Source: Deltaproteobacteria bacterium (lineage in GTDB: Bacteria; Myxococcota_C; UBA6777). From it: 64,000 bases of DNA. The position numbers and the translations under genes were made by a program. Shown in pieces: positions 8,576 to 17,642 of this stretch; position 1 is the first letter of the stretch, and the number at the start of each line of letters is the position of its first letter. The DNA lies in NCBI GenBank assembly GCA_002731275.1, contig PCBK01000029.1, positions 168,162 through 232,161 on the forward strand, written 5' to 3'. The notes beneath the pieces are model-generated. The model was given only the letters and a program-made list of their open reading frames with translations. It was not told where the DNA came from and made no database searches.

Positions 8576-9850
8576 CTAGGATGTGTGTTGTGTGTCTTGT
8601 GTGTCTTGTGTGGGGTGGAGTTTGGATGAGAACGTTTGGAGGCTGTCGAGGAGCTGAAGGAGGAGAGCAGAGGGGCCTTCTTGTGAAGAGGACATCCAGC
8701 GGATATCGCGGATTGGCATCTGTTGCAGCGCTGCAGAGGCTTTTTCGATGGAGAGACTGGCGATCTCTGCGTCTCGGACGGCTTGTGGTTTTTGGCTCTC
8801 TAGTTCGAGTTGTTGTTGTTGTTGTGTGTGCATGATTTCGTATTCGTCTCGGCGACGTTGCAGTTCTTTCTTCAACGCGAGATCTTTGCGCTCTTCTTGT
8901 GCGACGGTGATCGCTGTTTGGACCGCTTCCTCTTGTAAGGCTTCTTCTTTTCTTCTCGCGAGGGAGGCGAGCTTCATTTTGTGTTGGCGCTCTTCTTGGA
9001 GCGTTTTGAGGGCCGCTTCTTGCTCGATGCGGCGTTGTTGCAACTCCAACTGTTCCGTAAACAAGCGGGACTTCTCTTGCTCCTTGTCGAGCGCCATCTG
9101 TGCGAGCTCGACTTCTTGTTTTCGCTCTGTCTCAGAGCGTTGAAGGTGAAGCTGTCGCTGTTGTTCGAGGCGTAGTTCTTCGATCTCTTTGGAAGCTTGC
9201 AGTTTGATCTGTTCGGCTTCGATACGGCTTTGCTCGATGTACGGAGATTGTAATTGGTGAAAGAGTTCTTTTTGTGTGACATGTATGTCGGTAATTTCGG
9301 TCGATTCGATGAGTATTCCCCAAGATGATGTGGTCTCATCGAGGTATTGCTGGATGCTCTGGCTGAGTAGTTTGGGCTCCGAGAGGATTTGTCGCAGTGG
9401 GTACTCTGCTGCGGCGGTCCGCGCGAGCGCCTCGACACTTCTCCTGAATGCGTGATGTTGAGGGCGACTCAGCGCATGGTGAGCTTCTGGACGTTGGCCA
9501 TCTTCTTGGGTCCGATTGGCGATCCCGAGCTTGGAGAACGCCTGGAAAGGGTGTCCTTCTTTGGGGGAGATGGACCACAAGAGGAAGCCGTGAACACGGA
9601 TCTGCTGTTTATCTTGTGTGTGGATCTCTGTCTCGAAGGTCACTCGCTGCATGGTGCTTGTAAAGCGCGCGATGCTCTCACCTGGCCACAGCCATACCTG
9701 AATGCCAATCCCTGCCTGCACAGGTTTGCCATCGCGAAGCCTGATAAGCCATTGGTTCGGTTCGGCCGTTTGGTAGCGACTCTGCCACCAAAAGACCGCA
9801 AAAGCGAGTAAAAGAAAGAGCGCAATCAAAGTGATGAGTGTCCATTGCAT
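8576..9850 (-). CDS. SPFH/band 7 (flotillin/prohibitin-like) membrane protein
   Basis: 424 residues. An N-terminal transmembrane helix (residues 3-22, no Lys/Arg) is followed by an SPFH-type domain to about residue 200, with TFETEIHTQDKQQIRVHGFLLWSI typical of the strand region. A long Glu/Gln/Arg-rich coiled coil covers about residues 215-370. Family members form large membrane-bound rings or microdomain scaffolds. The start has GGAGAG upstream and overlaps the end of the MFS transporter gene by 25 bases, so the two are probably translationally coupled. The pairing of an SPFH protein with a transporter is unusual and may mean it scaffolds that transporter. Confidence 0.8.
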   Translation of the reverse strand: MQWTLITLIALFLLLAFAVFWWQSRYQTAEPNQWLIRLRDGKPVQAGIGIQVWLWPGESIARFTSTMQRVTFETEIHTQDKQQIRVHGFLLWSISPKEGHPFQAFSKLGIANRTQEDGQRPEAHHALSRPQHHAFRRSVEALARTAAAEYPLRQILSEPKLLSQSIQQYLDETTSSWGILIESTEITDIHVTQKELFHQLQSPYIEQSRIEAEQIKLQASKEIEELRLEQQRQLHLQRSETERKQEVELAQMALDKEQEKSRLFTEQLELQQRRIEQEAALKTLQEERQHKMKLASLARRKEEALQEEAVQTAITVAQEERKDLALKKELQRRRDEYEIMHTQQQQQLELESQKPQAVRDAEIASLSIEKASAALQQMPIRDIRWMSSSQEGPSALLLQLLDSLQTFSSKLHPTQDTQDTQHTS

Positions 9851-11106
9851 GGTCTTCTCTCCTGTGATGATGGTGTTGAGTGAGTCAGAGTGTCGGGGTG
9901 TTGTGTCACGCGGTCAGCGGTCCCCCGAAGAAAGTAAGCTGATGCGATCACGCCGGTGATGCAAAGACCTGTCGCGAGGAGGAAGTGATGGGCGTATCCA
10001 AGTGAGGCTGCGGAGAAACCACTCACCGCTGCTGCCGAACCTGTCGCGATCACAACGATGCTCGCTTGTAGTGTGTAGTCTGTCGCTGCCTGATCTGGAT
10101 GACAACGATCCATCATCGCCGTGAAGAGCGCGACTGTCGCCATCCCACCAGCAAAGTGTTCGACGCTACAGACCGTGTACAAGAGCCAAGTCGAGGAGGA
10201 GAGTGTGAGCAGTATGTACGCACCGACACTTGCGGCTTGAAACAATCCAAAGGCGATCAGAGAGCGCTTTCTTCCTAAGAGGTGAACACCCCAGCCGCCG
10301 ACAAGTGCACCCAGCAAACCCGCTGTAAAACCAGCCGTACCGAGTAACCAGCCAATATCTTTTAGGTCCAATCCCTGACTTGACAGAAAAGGGCGGAGCA
10401 TCCCTGTCGCAAACGCGTCACCGCCTTTGTAGAGGAACAACACGAGCAGCCAGACGAGCATCCCTGGGCGCTTGATGAATGCATACAATCCCGCAAAGTA
10501 CGACGTCTCTTTTGCCTCATCCCAAGTCTTCGTAGCCTCGGGCTCTTGTGTCCAAATGATCGGCAACGTCGCGATGAGCAAAAGCAACGCGATCCCCATA
10601 AAGGTGACCCGCCACCCCATGTAGTGAAAGACGAGCAAGAGCGGTCCACCACCGAGGATCATACCAACCCTGTACCCTGCGACCTGAAGACCATTTCCGA
10701 GCCCTCGCTCTTCATGGGAGAGCAACGTGACAGCGAGACCATCCGTCGCGATATCTTGTGTGGCTGCGAGCGCGTTGGCTAACAAAAATCCACCACACAC
10801 GATCCATAGACCTTCGTGGATATCCAAAAAGGATAACAAGAACATCATGAACGCTGTCATCGATTGTAACGGGATGATCCATCTTCGATACTTCCCCCAT
10901 TTGGTGGTTTTGCTGTTGTCGATCAGCGGCGCCCACAAGAACTTACACGCCCAGGGGAGCGCAAGAAGGGATGTTAGCCCGATCAACTGCAGGGAGATCC
11001 CTTCTTTGTGCATCAAGACCGGAAGTGCCTGTGTAAAGAACCCAAAAGGCAACCCCTGGCTGAGGTACAAACTCGTTAAGACGATGAATTTTGTTGATGT
11101 TTTCAT
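9826..11106 (-). CDS. Major facilitator superfamily transporter, AmpG/RhtX-like
   Basis: 426 residues with about twelve hydrophobic segments. The start LTSLYLSQGLPFGFFTQALP and the following LPWACKFLWAPLID match the AmpG (muropeptide) and RhtX/FptX (siderophore) branch of the MFS, which share the YxxQGLPFG opening. Substrate cannot be decided from sequence; muropeptides and siderophores are the two obvious options. GAGGAG precedes the ATG. It is the middle gene of a TetR - MFS - SPFH operon, about 100 bases after the regulator. TetR control fits an inducible import or efflux function. Confidence 0.85.
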   Translation of the reverse strand: MKTSTKFIVLTSLYLSQGLPFGFFTQALPVLMHKEGISLQLIGLTSLLALPWACKFLWAPLIDNSKTTKWGKYRRWIIPLQSMTAFMMFLLSFLDIHEGLWIVCGGFLLANALAATQDIATDGLAVTLLSHEERGLGNGLQVAGYRVGMILGGGPLLLVFHYMGWRVTFMGIALLLLIATLPIIWTQEPEATKTWDEAKETSYFAGLYAFIKRPGMLVWLLVLFLYKGGDAFATGMLRPFLSSQGLDLKDIGWLLGTAGFTAGLLGALVGGWGVHLLGRKRSLIAFGLFQAASVGAYILLTLSSSTWLLYTVCSVEHFAGGMATVALFTAMMDRCHPDQAATDYTLQASIVVIATGSAAAVSGFSAASLGYAHHFLLATGLCITGVIASAYFLRGTADRVTQHPDTLTHSTPSSQERRPCNGHSSL

Positions 11107-11210
11107 TGCTTGTGCTCCTCATCCTTGCGAAGACGCACGGATGCCGTGACGACTTCTGCCGTGATTTCGCGCCTTATGGAGGTTGTGTTGTTAGCAGCGT
11201 AGAGAGGCTT

Positions 11211-11843
11211 CTACGTGGATGATTCCTTCCCCTCACGCAGGGGTTGCTGCTCGATCAATCCGACGATCATCTGTTTAAGTGTTGGAGAGGCGTACCCTTG
11301 AGGTGTCAGCCCTGGGACAGCCATCGCGAGTGTATATGAGCCTTCAATCGATGCGAGCAGAACAGATGCGAGCGCCTCAATGTTGGTAATCTGACGCCCT
11401 TCATCTGCGAGGACTTCTGTAAGACGAAGCTTGATTTGTTCGAGTGTATCTCGCATAAACCGCATAAACGTCTCGCGAACCTCAGGCTGTCTGATGGCTT
11501 CAGCGCCGATCGAGACCCAACACGCAACGGCTTTTGGGTCGGCTCCAGGACCCAAGCCTACATACGCGTCGATGAACGCGAATAATCTCGCACGAGGAGC
11601 ATCTTCGCTCTCTTCAATCTGTTGGATGTATCGCGTGTGTAAGCGCTGGCCCAGATCTTCGACCAGTGACACCAAAATCTCCTGCTTGTTTCCAAAGTAG
11701 TGGTGCACAAGCCCCGGATTGATCGAAGCCGCTTGTGCGATGGACTTGATCGATGCACGCTCATAACCCTTCTCTGCCATCACATCTTGCAATGCCAGGA
11801 TGATCTGTGCTCTTCGCTCTTCTCCTTTTGATGCTCGACCCAT
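11211..11843 (-). CDS. TetR/AcrR-family transcriptional repressor
   Basis: 210 residues from the ATG at 11843, chosen over the ATG at 11849 because AAGGA is about seven bases upstream of the former and abuts the latter. The N-terminal helix-turn-helix is classic TetR: ALQDVMAEKGYERASIKSIAQAASINPGLVHHYFGNKQEIL. The C-terminal ligand domain is all-helical with a BetI-like look. It lies upstream of and in line with the MFS and SPFH genes. Two inverted repeats with the same half-sites flank its promoter, so it very probably represses itself and the operon; the ligand is unknown. Confidence 0.93.
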   Translation of the reverse strand: MGRASKGEERRAQIILALQDVMAEKGYERASIKSIAQAASINPGLVHHYFGNKQEILVSLVEDLGQRLHTRYIQQIEESEDAPRARLFAFIDAYVGLGPGADPKAVACWVSIGAEAIRQPEVRETFMRFMRDTLEQIKLRLTEVLADEGRQITNIEALASVLLASIEGSYTLAMAVPGLTPQGYASPTLKQMIVGLIEQQPLREGKESST

Positions 11844-11864
11844 ACTCATTTCCTTTATGATGAA

Positions 11865-11884
11865 AATTGGTCACATGACCAATT
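11865..11884. promoter_or_regulatory. Candidate TetR operator O1
   Basis: Perfect 9-base inverted repeat, AATTGGTCA and TGACCAATT with a 2-base spacer. It sits between the promoter's -10 box and the ribosome-binding site of the TetR gene. The core TTGGT-N6-ACCAA is shared with O2, which supports one protein binding both. Confidence 0.7.
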
Positions 11885-11917
11885 AACATAGAGATGCAAG
11901 AAAGCTTGTTGTTTGAC

Positions 11918-11946
11918 AGTATATGAATTGTTTATTGGTTGGTCAA
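11918..11946 (-). promoter_or_regulatory. Sigma-70-like promoter of the TetR-MFS-SPFH operon
   Basis: On the minus strand, TTGACC (11941-11946) and TATACT (11918-11923) are 17 bases apart, close to consensus. The -35 box lies inside operator O2 and O1 lies just downstream of the start point, the usual layout for a repressed promoter. Confidence 0.7.
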
Positions 11947-11954
11947 CCAATAAA
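11931..11954. promoter_or_regulatory. Candidate TetR operator O2, overlapping the -35 box
   Basis: Perfect 11-base inverted repeat with a 2-base spacer, arms TTTATTGGTTG and CAACCAATAAA. It shares TTGGT-N6-ACCAA with O1, about 67 bases away centre to centre. Bound repressor would block RNA polymerase. Confidence 0.72.
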
Positions 11955-11977
11955 ATAAAAAATGGAGATATATTGAG

Positions 11978-11997
11978 AGATGAATGCTCATTCATCT
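11978..11997. promoter_or_regulatory. Third inverted repeat upstream of the TetR gene
   Basis: Arms AGATGAATG and CATTCATCT (9 bases, perfect) with a 2-base spacer. The half-sites differ from O1 and O2, but TGAATG-N2-CATTCA resembles operators of other TetR proteins. It may belong to a second regulator. Confidence 0.45.
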
Positions 11998-12066
11998 AGG
12001 GAAAAGCTTACGATGCTCGTTATGTGGGTGGGGAGTTTTTGGGGTGTGGTGTCTACACAGGTGGGA

Positions 12067-13107
12067 TTATTGTTTATCTGGTTCTGTGGGAAGCGTATGA
12101 ATATAGCTACGATGGTTTTGTTTCGGTGGGGCTGGGAATTCTTCGGGTAGTTCGGCCTCGGGAGGGAGTGGTGGGAGAGGTTCTGCGTCTTCTGGTGCGG
12201 TTCGGATATGGATGATTTCTTCGGCCATTGCGATCGCTTGTGGGTGAAAGTGTGCGTGCTCGTGCAGGAGCTCTTCGAGATCGTGTGTGGTGAGAAAGGG
12301 GAGGGCGCGCAGGATCACGGGGATAGGTGTGTATGGGTTTTTGCAGAGGGCGAGTTTGATGTTGTAGCGGGAAAACCAGCGTTGGTGTTCGGAGACCTCT
12401 TCGAGGATGTCGGCTTGGTTGGGGCGTCTTGTGGTGATAAACAGCGCCTCTTTCTCTGTGATGCGTGGATTGAGCAGAAGGTTGCGGATCACGGAACGAT
12501 CGGGGTCAAGGAGCAATTTTTCGAGCAGATAGATGTTGTGTTTTCGTGCGAGTGATTTGCGTTCACCGAGGGTCAGCCCCGAGAGCTGGTGGTGTCCTGG
12601 AGGAGGGACATCTGTATTTCCACGAACGGGGTTAAAGCTCAGAAACAGACGTTGCACACCTGGATAGTCTCTCTCACGGGCTTCCTGGTAAAGTGTGCGT
12701 GTTTGTTCGTATGAGAGTTGGTGTTTTGCGTTTTTTTGGTCTTGTACAGCGACGAGGAGGGGGGCGTTGGACGTATGGCTTGCGCTGTGTTCGACGATCA
12801 GTTGAAGGAGCTCGACCTGTACACCTGTTTCAAGTTGGCAAAGAAGTTCCCCAACGATCTCTCTCTTCATCCCACGTTCGGGTAGATGTGAGATGCGTTT
12901 TTTGAGGGTTCGAAACAGCGTCAGAGCGCGTTCACGTTCTTGTTGGAGAGTGTCGTCTTCTTCGTGGATTTCTTCAGTGATGTCGGCGTTTGTCGGTTCC
13001 TCTGGTGTGGTGTGTTCTTCGGTGTTGGGTTCGGGGATGTCCGTAGGGGTTGTGCTTTGGGGGGTTGGGGGGTCGTTTTCTTTGTGCGGTGGGGTGTGGT
13101 TTGTCAT
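12067..13107 (-). CDS. Uncharacterised helical-repeat protein with acidic/Pro-rich N-terminus
   Basis: 346 residues, no signal peptide. The first 55 residues are low-complexity Pro/Thr/Glu and probably disordered. The centre is helical with short HEAT-like units (LLLDPDRSVIRNLLLNPRITEKEAL, then ALCKNPYTPIPVILRALPFLT). The C-terminus is again Pro/Glu-rich. I do not recognise a defined family; similar helical-repeat proteins occur in deltaproteobacterial genomes. It starts 12 bases after the stop of the MJ0042 protein gene, at the distal end of the pilus/EF-P run, so it is probably co-transcribed. A scaffolding or protein-binding role is a guess. Confidence 0.6.
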   Translation of the reverse strand: MTNHTPPHKENDPPTPQSTTPTDIPEPNTEEHTTPEEPTNADITEEIHEEDDTLQQERERALTLFRTLKKRISHLPERGMKREIVGELLCQLETGVQVELLQLIVEHSASHTSNAPLLVAVQDQKNAKHQLSYEQTRTLYQEARERDYPGVQRLFLSFNPVRGNTDVPPPGHHQLSGLTLGERKSLARKHNIYLLEKLLLDPDRSVIRNLLLNPRITEKEALFITTRRPNQADILEEVSEHQRWFSRYNIKLALCKNPYTPIPVILRALPFLTTHDLEELLHEHAHFHPQAIAMAEEIIHIRTAPEDAEPLPPLPPEAELPEEFPAPPKQNHRSYIHTLPTEPDKQ

Positions 13108-13119
13108 GTGTTGAAGATA

Positions 13120-14388
13120 CTAGAGGCTTGCGGTTTTCGTTTGTTTAGGGGCGATGGGTTGGAGTTCGATGCGTTGAATGGGAGAGTTGAGCATGTAGAT
13201 GATGTGAAATTCACGTTGCTCACCGCTCTCGATCCAGCGCCGATAAGATTGTTTGCTCTGGAAGAGACGGTACAATCGTTTGACGTGTCCTTTGTTTTTG
13301 ACCCGGCTCAGCTGAAGCGTTGTAAAGAGCGCGCAACAGCGTGTGCGTTTGATGAGCGTTTTGGGTCGAGCTTCAAGTGTTTTGAGCTGGAGATCTGGCT
13401 CTTTGTGTCTTGTTTTGTCTGTGTTTTTGAGCTTCCCCCTGATGACGAGAAGTCTCTTGCGTTTGTTTTTTGTGGGGATGGTGTGGAGATGCACATCGCG
13501 CAGGGCCCATGGACCGTCTGTTGCAAGGAAGACACGTTTGACGGCAGTGACGGAGAGATTGGATAAGGAGAAAGAGCCTCTGCTGAGTGAGCTCCATAGC
13601 CAAACCGAGAACATAAACATCAAGAGCAGCATCACACTTCTCACGCCGATTGGACCGGCTGTGTAGAGAAGTTGTCGACGTTGTTGTTTTTTGTCCGTGA
13701 GGAACAGCTCGATGCGTGGGGCGGTACCAAACTCCGCAGGGGAGCTTGGTTGGTATTGGCTGCTTGGTGCGGATGTGGCAGGGATGCTTGTCGCTGCGGT
13801 TGGTTGGACGGCAGGGGATGGCTCGCTCTCTTCAAAGTCGAAGGCGAGATCTTCGTCGATGACACCTGTTTGTTGGTAAGAAGAAGGTGAGGATGTTTTG
13901 TGTTGGGCGGAGTGTGGGGCTGGGTCGACATTGGCAGAGGGACCTGATTGTGTCTCCATGACGTCGAGCGCGAGAGAGAGGGCGGAGGGGCCATCTGAGT
14001 CCGCAGGGATAGGCATGTTTGCGCCGGGGCCTTGCGCGACGAAGGGGCTTCCTTGTTGGAGTTGGAAAGGATCGTCGGAGAGGGCTGCACTTTGGACGCC
14101 GTTCTCTGTGAATTTGGGGACATCAAACCAGCTGTCTCGTCCTGGATCGACTCCTTTGCTTGTGGGGGCTTTTGTGGTGGGGGATGGGGCTTCGAGAGGG
14201 GTGGTCCCAAACCAGCTATCTTTAGGAGAGCTTGGTCCTTTCCTTGGAGCAGCTGGCGTTTGGGGAGCTTCTGGGGTGACCCAGAATGTGGACGCACACT
14301 TCGAACATTTGACGAGTGTGCCTTGCGGTGGGATTTTGTCATCTGGAACGCGAAAACGGGTTTCGCATTCTTCGCATCGGACGATCAT
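13120..14388 (-). CDS. MJ0042-type zinc-finger protein with one transmembrane helix (DUF3426-like)
   Basis: 422 residues. The N-terminus MIVRCEECETRFRVPDDKI...VKCSKCASTFWV is an MJ0042 zinc ribbon with two CxxC pairs. A Pro/Ser-rich, probably disordered region of about 200 residues follows, with a repeated DSWF(G/D) motif (residues 57-60 and 85-88). One membrane helix lies near residues 245-265 (VMLLLMFMFSVWLWSSL). The end is a beta-rich domain of the DUF3426 kind. Such proteins are common in Myxococcota and of unknown role. The layout puts the zinc ribbon in the cytoplasm and the C-terminus in the periplasm. It lies 71 bases downstream of the large TPR gene. Confidence 0.75.
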   Translation of the reverse strand: MIVRCEECETRFRVPDDKIPPQGTLVKCSKCASTFWVTPEAPQTPAAPRKGPSSPKDSWFGTTPLEAPSPTTKAPTSKGVDPGRDSWFDVPKFTENGVQSAALSDDPFQLQQGSPFVAQGPGANMPIPADSDGPSALSLALDVMETQSGPSANVDPAPHSAQHKTSSPSSYQQTGVIDEDLAFDFEESEPSPAVQPTAATSIPATSAPSSQYQPSSPAEFGTAPRIELFLTDKKQQRRQLLYTAGPIGVRSVMLLLMFMFSVWLWSSLSRGSFSLSNLSVTAVKRVFLATDGPWALRDVHLHTIPTKNKRKRLLVIRGKLKNTDKTRHKEPDLQLKTLEARPKTLIKRTRCCALFTTLQLSRVKNKGHVKRLYRLFQSKQSYRRWIESGEQREFHIIYMLNSPIQRIELQPIAPKQTKTASL

Positions 14389-14459
14389 GAGGGTTTGTCA
14401 TCCTTGTATGTGAAAAGAGCGGCGAGCTGCTCTTTCGCTCCGTACGCTGCGTATCGAAG

Positions 14460-17400
14460 CTAGAGAGACCGCAAGTTTTGGATCTTTTCTTGAACACCAC
14501 GGTAGTCGGCGTCGATTTGGCTGACCTCTTCAAAGCACTGAAGCGCTTGTTCGGCCATGTTGCCAAGCTCATACGCGCTACCTGATTCGAAGAGCAAGTC
14601 TACACGCTCAGCAGGCCTGAGATTTGGGTGTTCGAGCGCAAGTTGATAGCTTTGGATGGCTTCATCGATGCGTCCTTGTGCGATTTGACAGTGCCCGATC
14701 ATCTTCAAGCTATCGATCTCGCGATAGCGTCCACGACGACACAGCTCAAATGCCTCGACAGCCTGTGAGAAGAGACCCATCTCTCGGTAAGCGATACCGA
14801 GCTCAAAGTGCGTTTCACCTTCTTCTTCGCCGACCTGCTCCTGGACAGCCTTTGTAAACTCATTGATCGCTTCGACAGCACGGGCTCTGGAGCGAGAGCT
14901 TCCAGGTGTCGTTGTGCCGAGCGCAGAGTCCAGATCGAATTCGATGGCTTCTGCACGTTGTTGTTCGCGTGCTTTGTTTTGTCGTTCGATGCCGATGAGG
15001 GCTTTGTCATGTCCCTCTCGCGCTTCTTTGTTTTCGGGATCTTGCTCAAGAACTTGTTGGTAGAGTTCGAGGGCGTACTCGTACTCTTCTTGTTCCATGT
15101 AGAGGATCGCTTCTTCGAGTTCTTCGGCATATTGGGAGAATTCGTCGAACTCTTCGATGATCAGATCGCCAGCATCTTCGACAAGCTCTTCTCCATCATC
15201 AAAGCCATCGAGGAGTCCATCGACATCGTCGAGTTCGAAGGACTCTTGGGTCGCTTGGTCGGAGAAGCTCGGGACGCCTTCAGCGGGTGTTGGGTCTGTG
15301 GCGAGAGGTTCCTCTATGCTGTCGATCGCCTCCATAGATGAAGTCGTTGTGTCTTGTGGAATCTCTTCAGAGAAGCTCGGAACACCTTCAGCAGGCGTGG
15401 CGTCGCCATCCAGCATGGGTTCTTCATCCAACATCGGCTCTTCGACGGGCTGCGACGGTGGAGGAGGTGTAAAGGACAGCGGTGGTGGTGCTTCCTCTTG
15501 GACTTCTTCCTGTGCAGTGGCCGGCGTCGGTGGCGCTGGGATGGAGAAAGGCGCTGGGGGGGGTGGGGTTGGAGGTGCGGCGTCAACTCCACCGTTCTCT
15601 TCTTCATCACCTTCTTTGGCACGGATAAGCGCTTCGAGCCGTGCGGCAGCAGCTTCCATATCGGAGACACCTTCGTCTCCCCAACCTGCGCCAGAACCTC
15701 CGGGGGTTTGTGGCTGCTCGACTTCAATCGGTTCGCTCAAAAAGCTCTCAAAGTTGCCCGTAGCCTGGTGGATATCTTCGTCTTCGATCTCCTGTTTGTC
15801 GCGGCTGCTGAGAAATTGGGCGAACGGGTCGTCCCCTTTTTCCTCTTCGGGGGGGGCAAAAGCGGGGGGGGTGTAAGGCGTCGAAGCTGCTGGTGGTTCT
15901 GGGACCGGGAAGCTCTCCGCAGGAGTGGGATCGGAGACTGGAGGAACAAAAGCTTCTCGGATGTCTGTTGTTTCGGACGCGTCGTCGTAGACTTGCGCGG
16001 GAGGTGCAGCGGGGATGGCTTCGAGACTCTCATGTGAGAGCATATCGATATCCTCGATCTCTTCGACTTCCTCTACGACTTCACTGACGCCCATCATCTC
16101 CACTTGGGAGGAGGGTTGGTAGGTGGTGTCATCATCATCATCGAAGTCGTGGTATTCGATCTCTTGCACTTCGCTTGCGGGAGCGGGGGTCGCGATATTT
16201 TGAAGGCTGACGTGCAGTTGATAAGCTTCTTCTTGTAGCTCTGCGGAGAGCTCTTCAAATTCGAGAATGGCTTCTACGCATTCGAGTCCTTCAGGGGTTT
16301 TACCTAACTCTCTCGCGAGTTGGAGGAGTTGGCTGGCGGCCTGCTCATGCTCATCCTGTTGGCGCAGTAAATCGATTTGCAATTTTCTCGCGCGGTAGTG
16401 GTTGGGCTCTTGTGGCAGGACATTGTCGAGTGTTTCTTGGACTTTGTGAAGCAAGCCATATTTGAGATAGACTTCGGCTTCTGCGACAAGCTCATCGATC
16501 TCCGACGTGCTCTGTGGTGCAGAGAGTGGTGCTTCTGTCGTGTTGTCCTCGAAATCGCTGACCTCTTCAACCTCGAAGTTATCGACTTCTTCGACTTCTT
16601 CGACGTCAAAATTGCTGACCTCTTCGACGGCGACAGCCTCCATCTCCTCGACACTTTCGGGGGGCAGTGTTTGCAAACCTTGGTGTGCGACTGCGTCGTT
16701 TGGATCGTATTCGAGGATTTGTTGGTAGACTTCGCGTGCTTTGTCTGTTGCATTGTTGCTGGTGTAGACTTTCGCGAGCTCGTGCAAGACAGAGAGGATC
16801 TTTTTGTGTTGGCCGAGTTTGATGAACGCTTCAGCGAGAAGTTCAAGTGTGTCGGGATCCTGGCGATCGATCTTGAAAGCCTGTTGCAGCTTGGCGACGG
16901 CCTTCATGGTGTCGTCTTCGTGCAGATAAAGCTCCGCGAGGTTTTTCAAGATGTCCAGGTTTTCGGGGTCGACAAACAACAATCTCTCAGCGACCTTGAT
17001 GTAGTCGCTCCAACGTTGTTCGCCTTTGAGTTGAGAGAGCGCATCGAGAAACTCATCGATCGCCTCTTCTTGCGAAGAGGTTGAAAGATAGAGCTCTGCG
17101 AGTTTGACACGGATAGGGATGTTGGTTGGTTCGAGCTGGACCATCTCTCGAAAGACAGCGATACACTTGCTTGTGAGCTGCCTTGATTCGTAGGCTTGTG
17201 CGAGCTCTTGGTATTGATTGAGAGCATCACTGCGTCGGTCCAATGCGCCATACACTTCAGCGAGTCGATGTTGTAGATCGAGGCGCTCGGGGACGAGTTT
17301 GCTGACTTTTTTGTAGACAGCCAGTGATTTTTGAAAAAAGGACCGCTCGAAGTAAGTTTCAGCGACCTTTACGTATGCTTCGACAGCTTGTGGGAGCTGG

Positions 17401-17561
17401 TCCGATTTTGCGTAAAGGTCACCGAGCTTGTGCAACAAGCGCATATCCGTAGGATCTTTCTTCAGTGCGCTTTGCACTTCCTCGATAGCACGCTGGAGTT
17501 GACCTTTTCCCAGGATCCCGCGAACGCGACCGAATATCGAAGAACTAGGCTTCTTTGGCAC
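14460..17561 (-). CDS. Large tetratricopeptide-repeat protein with acidic disordered centre
   Basis: 1033 residues, GTG start with GGAG upstream. Residues of about 15-300 hold a run of TPR units (AIEEVQSALKKDPTDMRLLHKLGDLYAKSDQLPQAVEAY and on). Another TPR pair is near 350-450. Residues of about 465-790 are very acidic and Pro-rich, with a repeated (T/A)PAEGVPSFS motif. The last 240 residues form a second TPR array. There is no signal peptide. TPR arrays of this type are protein scaffolds. Next to the pilus genes and a roadblock protein it may help place the pilus or polarity machinery, but this is inference from location only. Confidence 0.85.
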   Translation of the reverse strand: MPKKPSSSIFGRVRGILGKGQLQRAIEEVQSALKKDPTDMRLLHKLGDLYAKSDQLPQAVEAYVKVAETYFERSFFQKSLAVYKKVSKLVPERLDLQHRLAEVYGALDRRSDALNQYQELAQAYESRQLTSKCIAVFREMVQLEPTNIPIRVKLAELYLSTSSQEEAIDEFLDALSQLKGEQRWSDYIKVAERLLFVDPENLDILKNLAELYLHEDDTMKAVAKLQQAFKIDRQDPDTLELLAEAFIKLGQHKKILSVLHELAKVYTSNNATDKAREVYQQILEYDPNDAVAHQGLQTLPPESVEEMEAVAVEEVSNFDVEEVEEVDNFEVEEVSDFEDNTTEAPLSAPQSTSEIDELVAEAEVYLKYGLLHKVQETLDNVLPQEPNHYRARKLQIDLLRQQDEHEQAASQLLQLARELGKTPEGLECVEAILEFEELSAELQEEAYQLHVSLQNIATPAPASEVQEIEYHDFDDDDDTTYQPSSQVEMMGVSEVVEEVEEIEDIDMLSHESLEAIPAAPPAQVYDDASETTDIREAFVPPVSDPTPAESFPVPEPPAASTPYTPPAFAPPEEEKGDDPFAQFLSSRDKQEIEDEDIHQATGNFESFLSEPIEVEQPQTPGGSGAGWGDEGVSDMEAAAARLEALIRAKEGDEEENGGVDAAPPTPPPPAPFSIPAPPTPATAQEEVQEEAPPPLSFTPPPPSQPVEEPMLDEEPMLDGDATPAEGVPSFSEEIPQDTTTSSMEAIDSIEEPLATDPTPAEGVPSFSDQATQESFELDDVDGLLDGFDDGEELVEDAGDLIIEEFDEFSQYAEELEEAILYMEQEEYEYALELYQQVLEQDPENKEAREGHDKALIGIERQNKAREQQRAEAIEFDLDSALGTTTPGSSRSRARAVEAINEFTKAVQEQVGEEEGETHFELGIAYREMGLFSQAVEAFELCRRGRYREIDSLKMIGHCQIAQGRIDEAIQSYQLALEHPNLRPAERVDLLFESGSAYELGNMAEQALQCFEEVSQIDADYRGVQEKIQNLRSL

Positions 17562-17642
17562 TCTCCATCTCCTGATTTTCCGTGTCGTAGGTCGAAGACC
17601 TGCCGTGTTGGCAGGGAGATCCTACACTTGTTTGGGTGTCCG

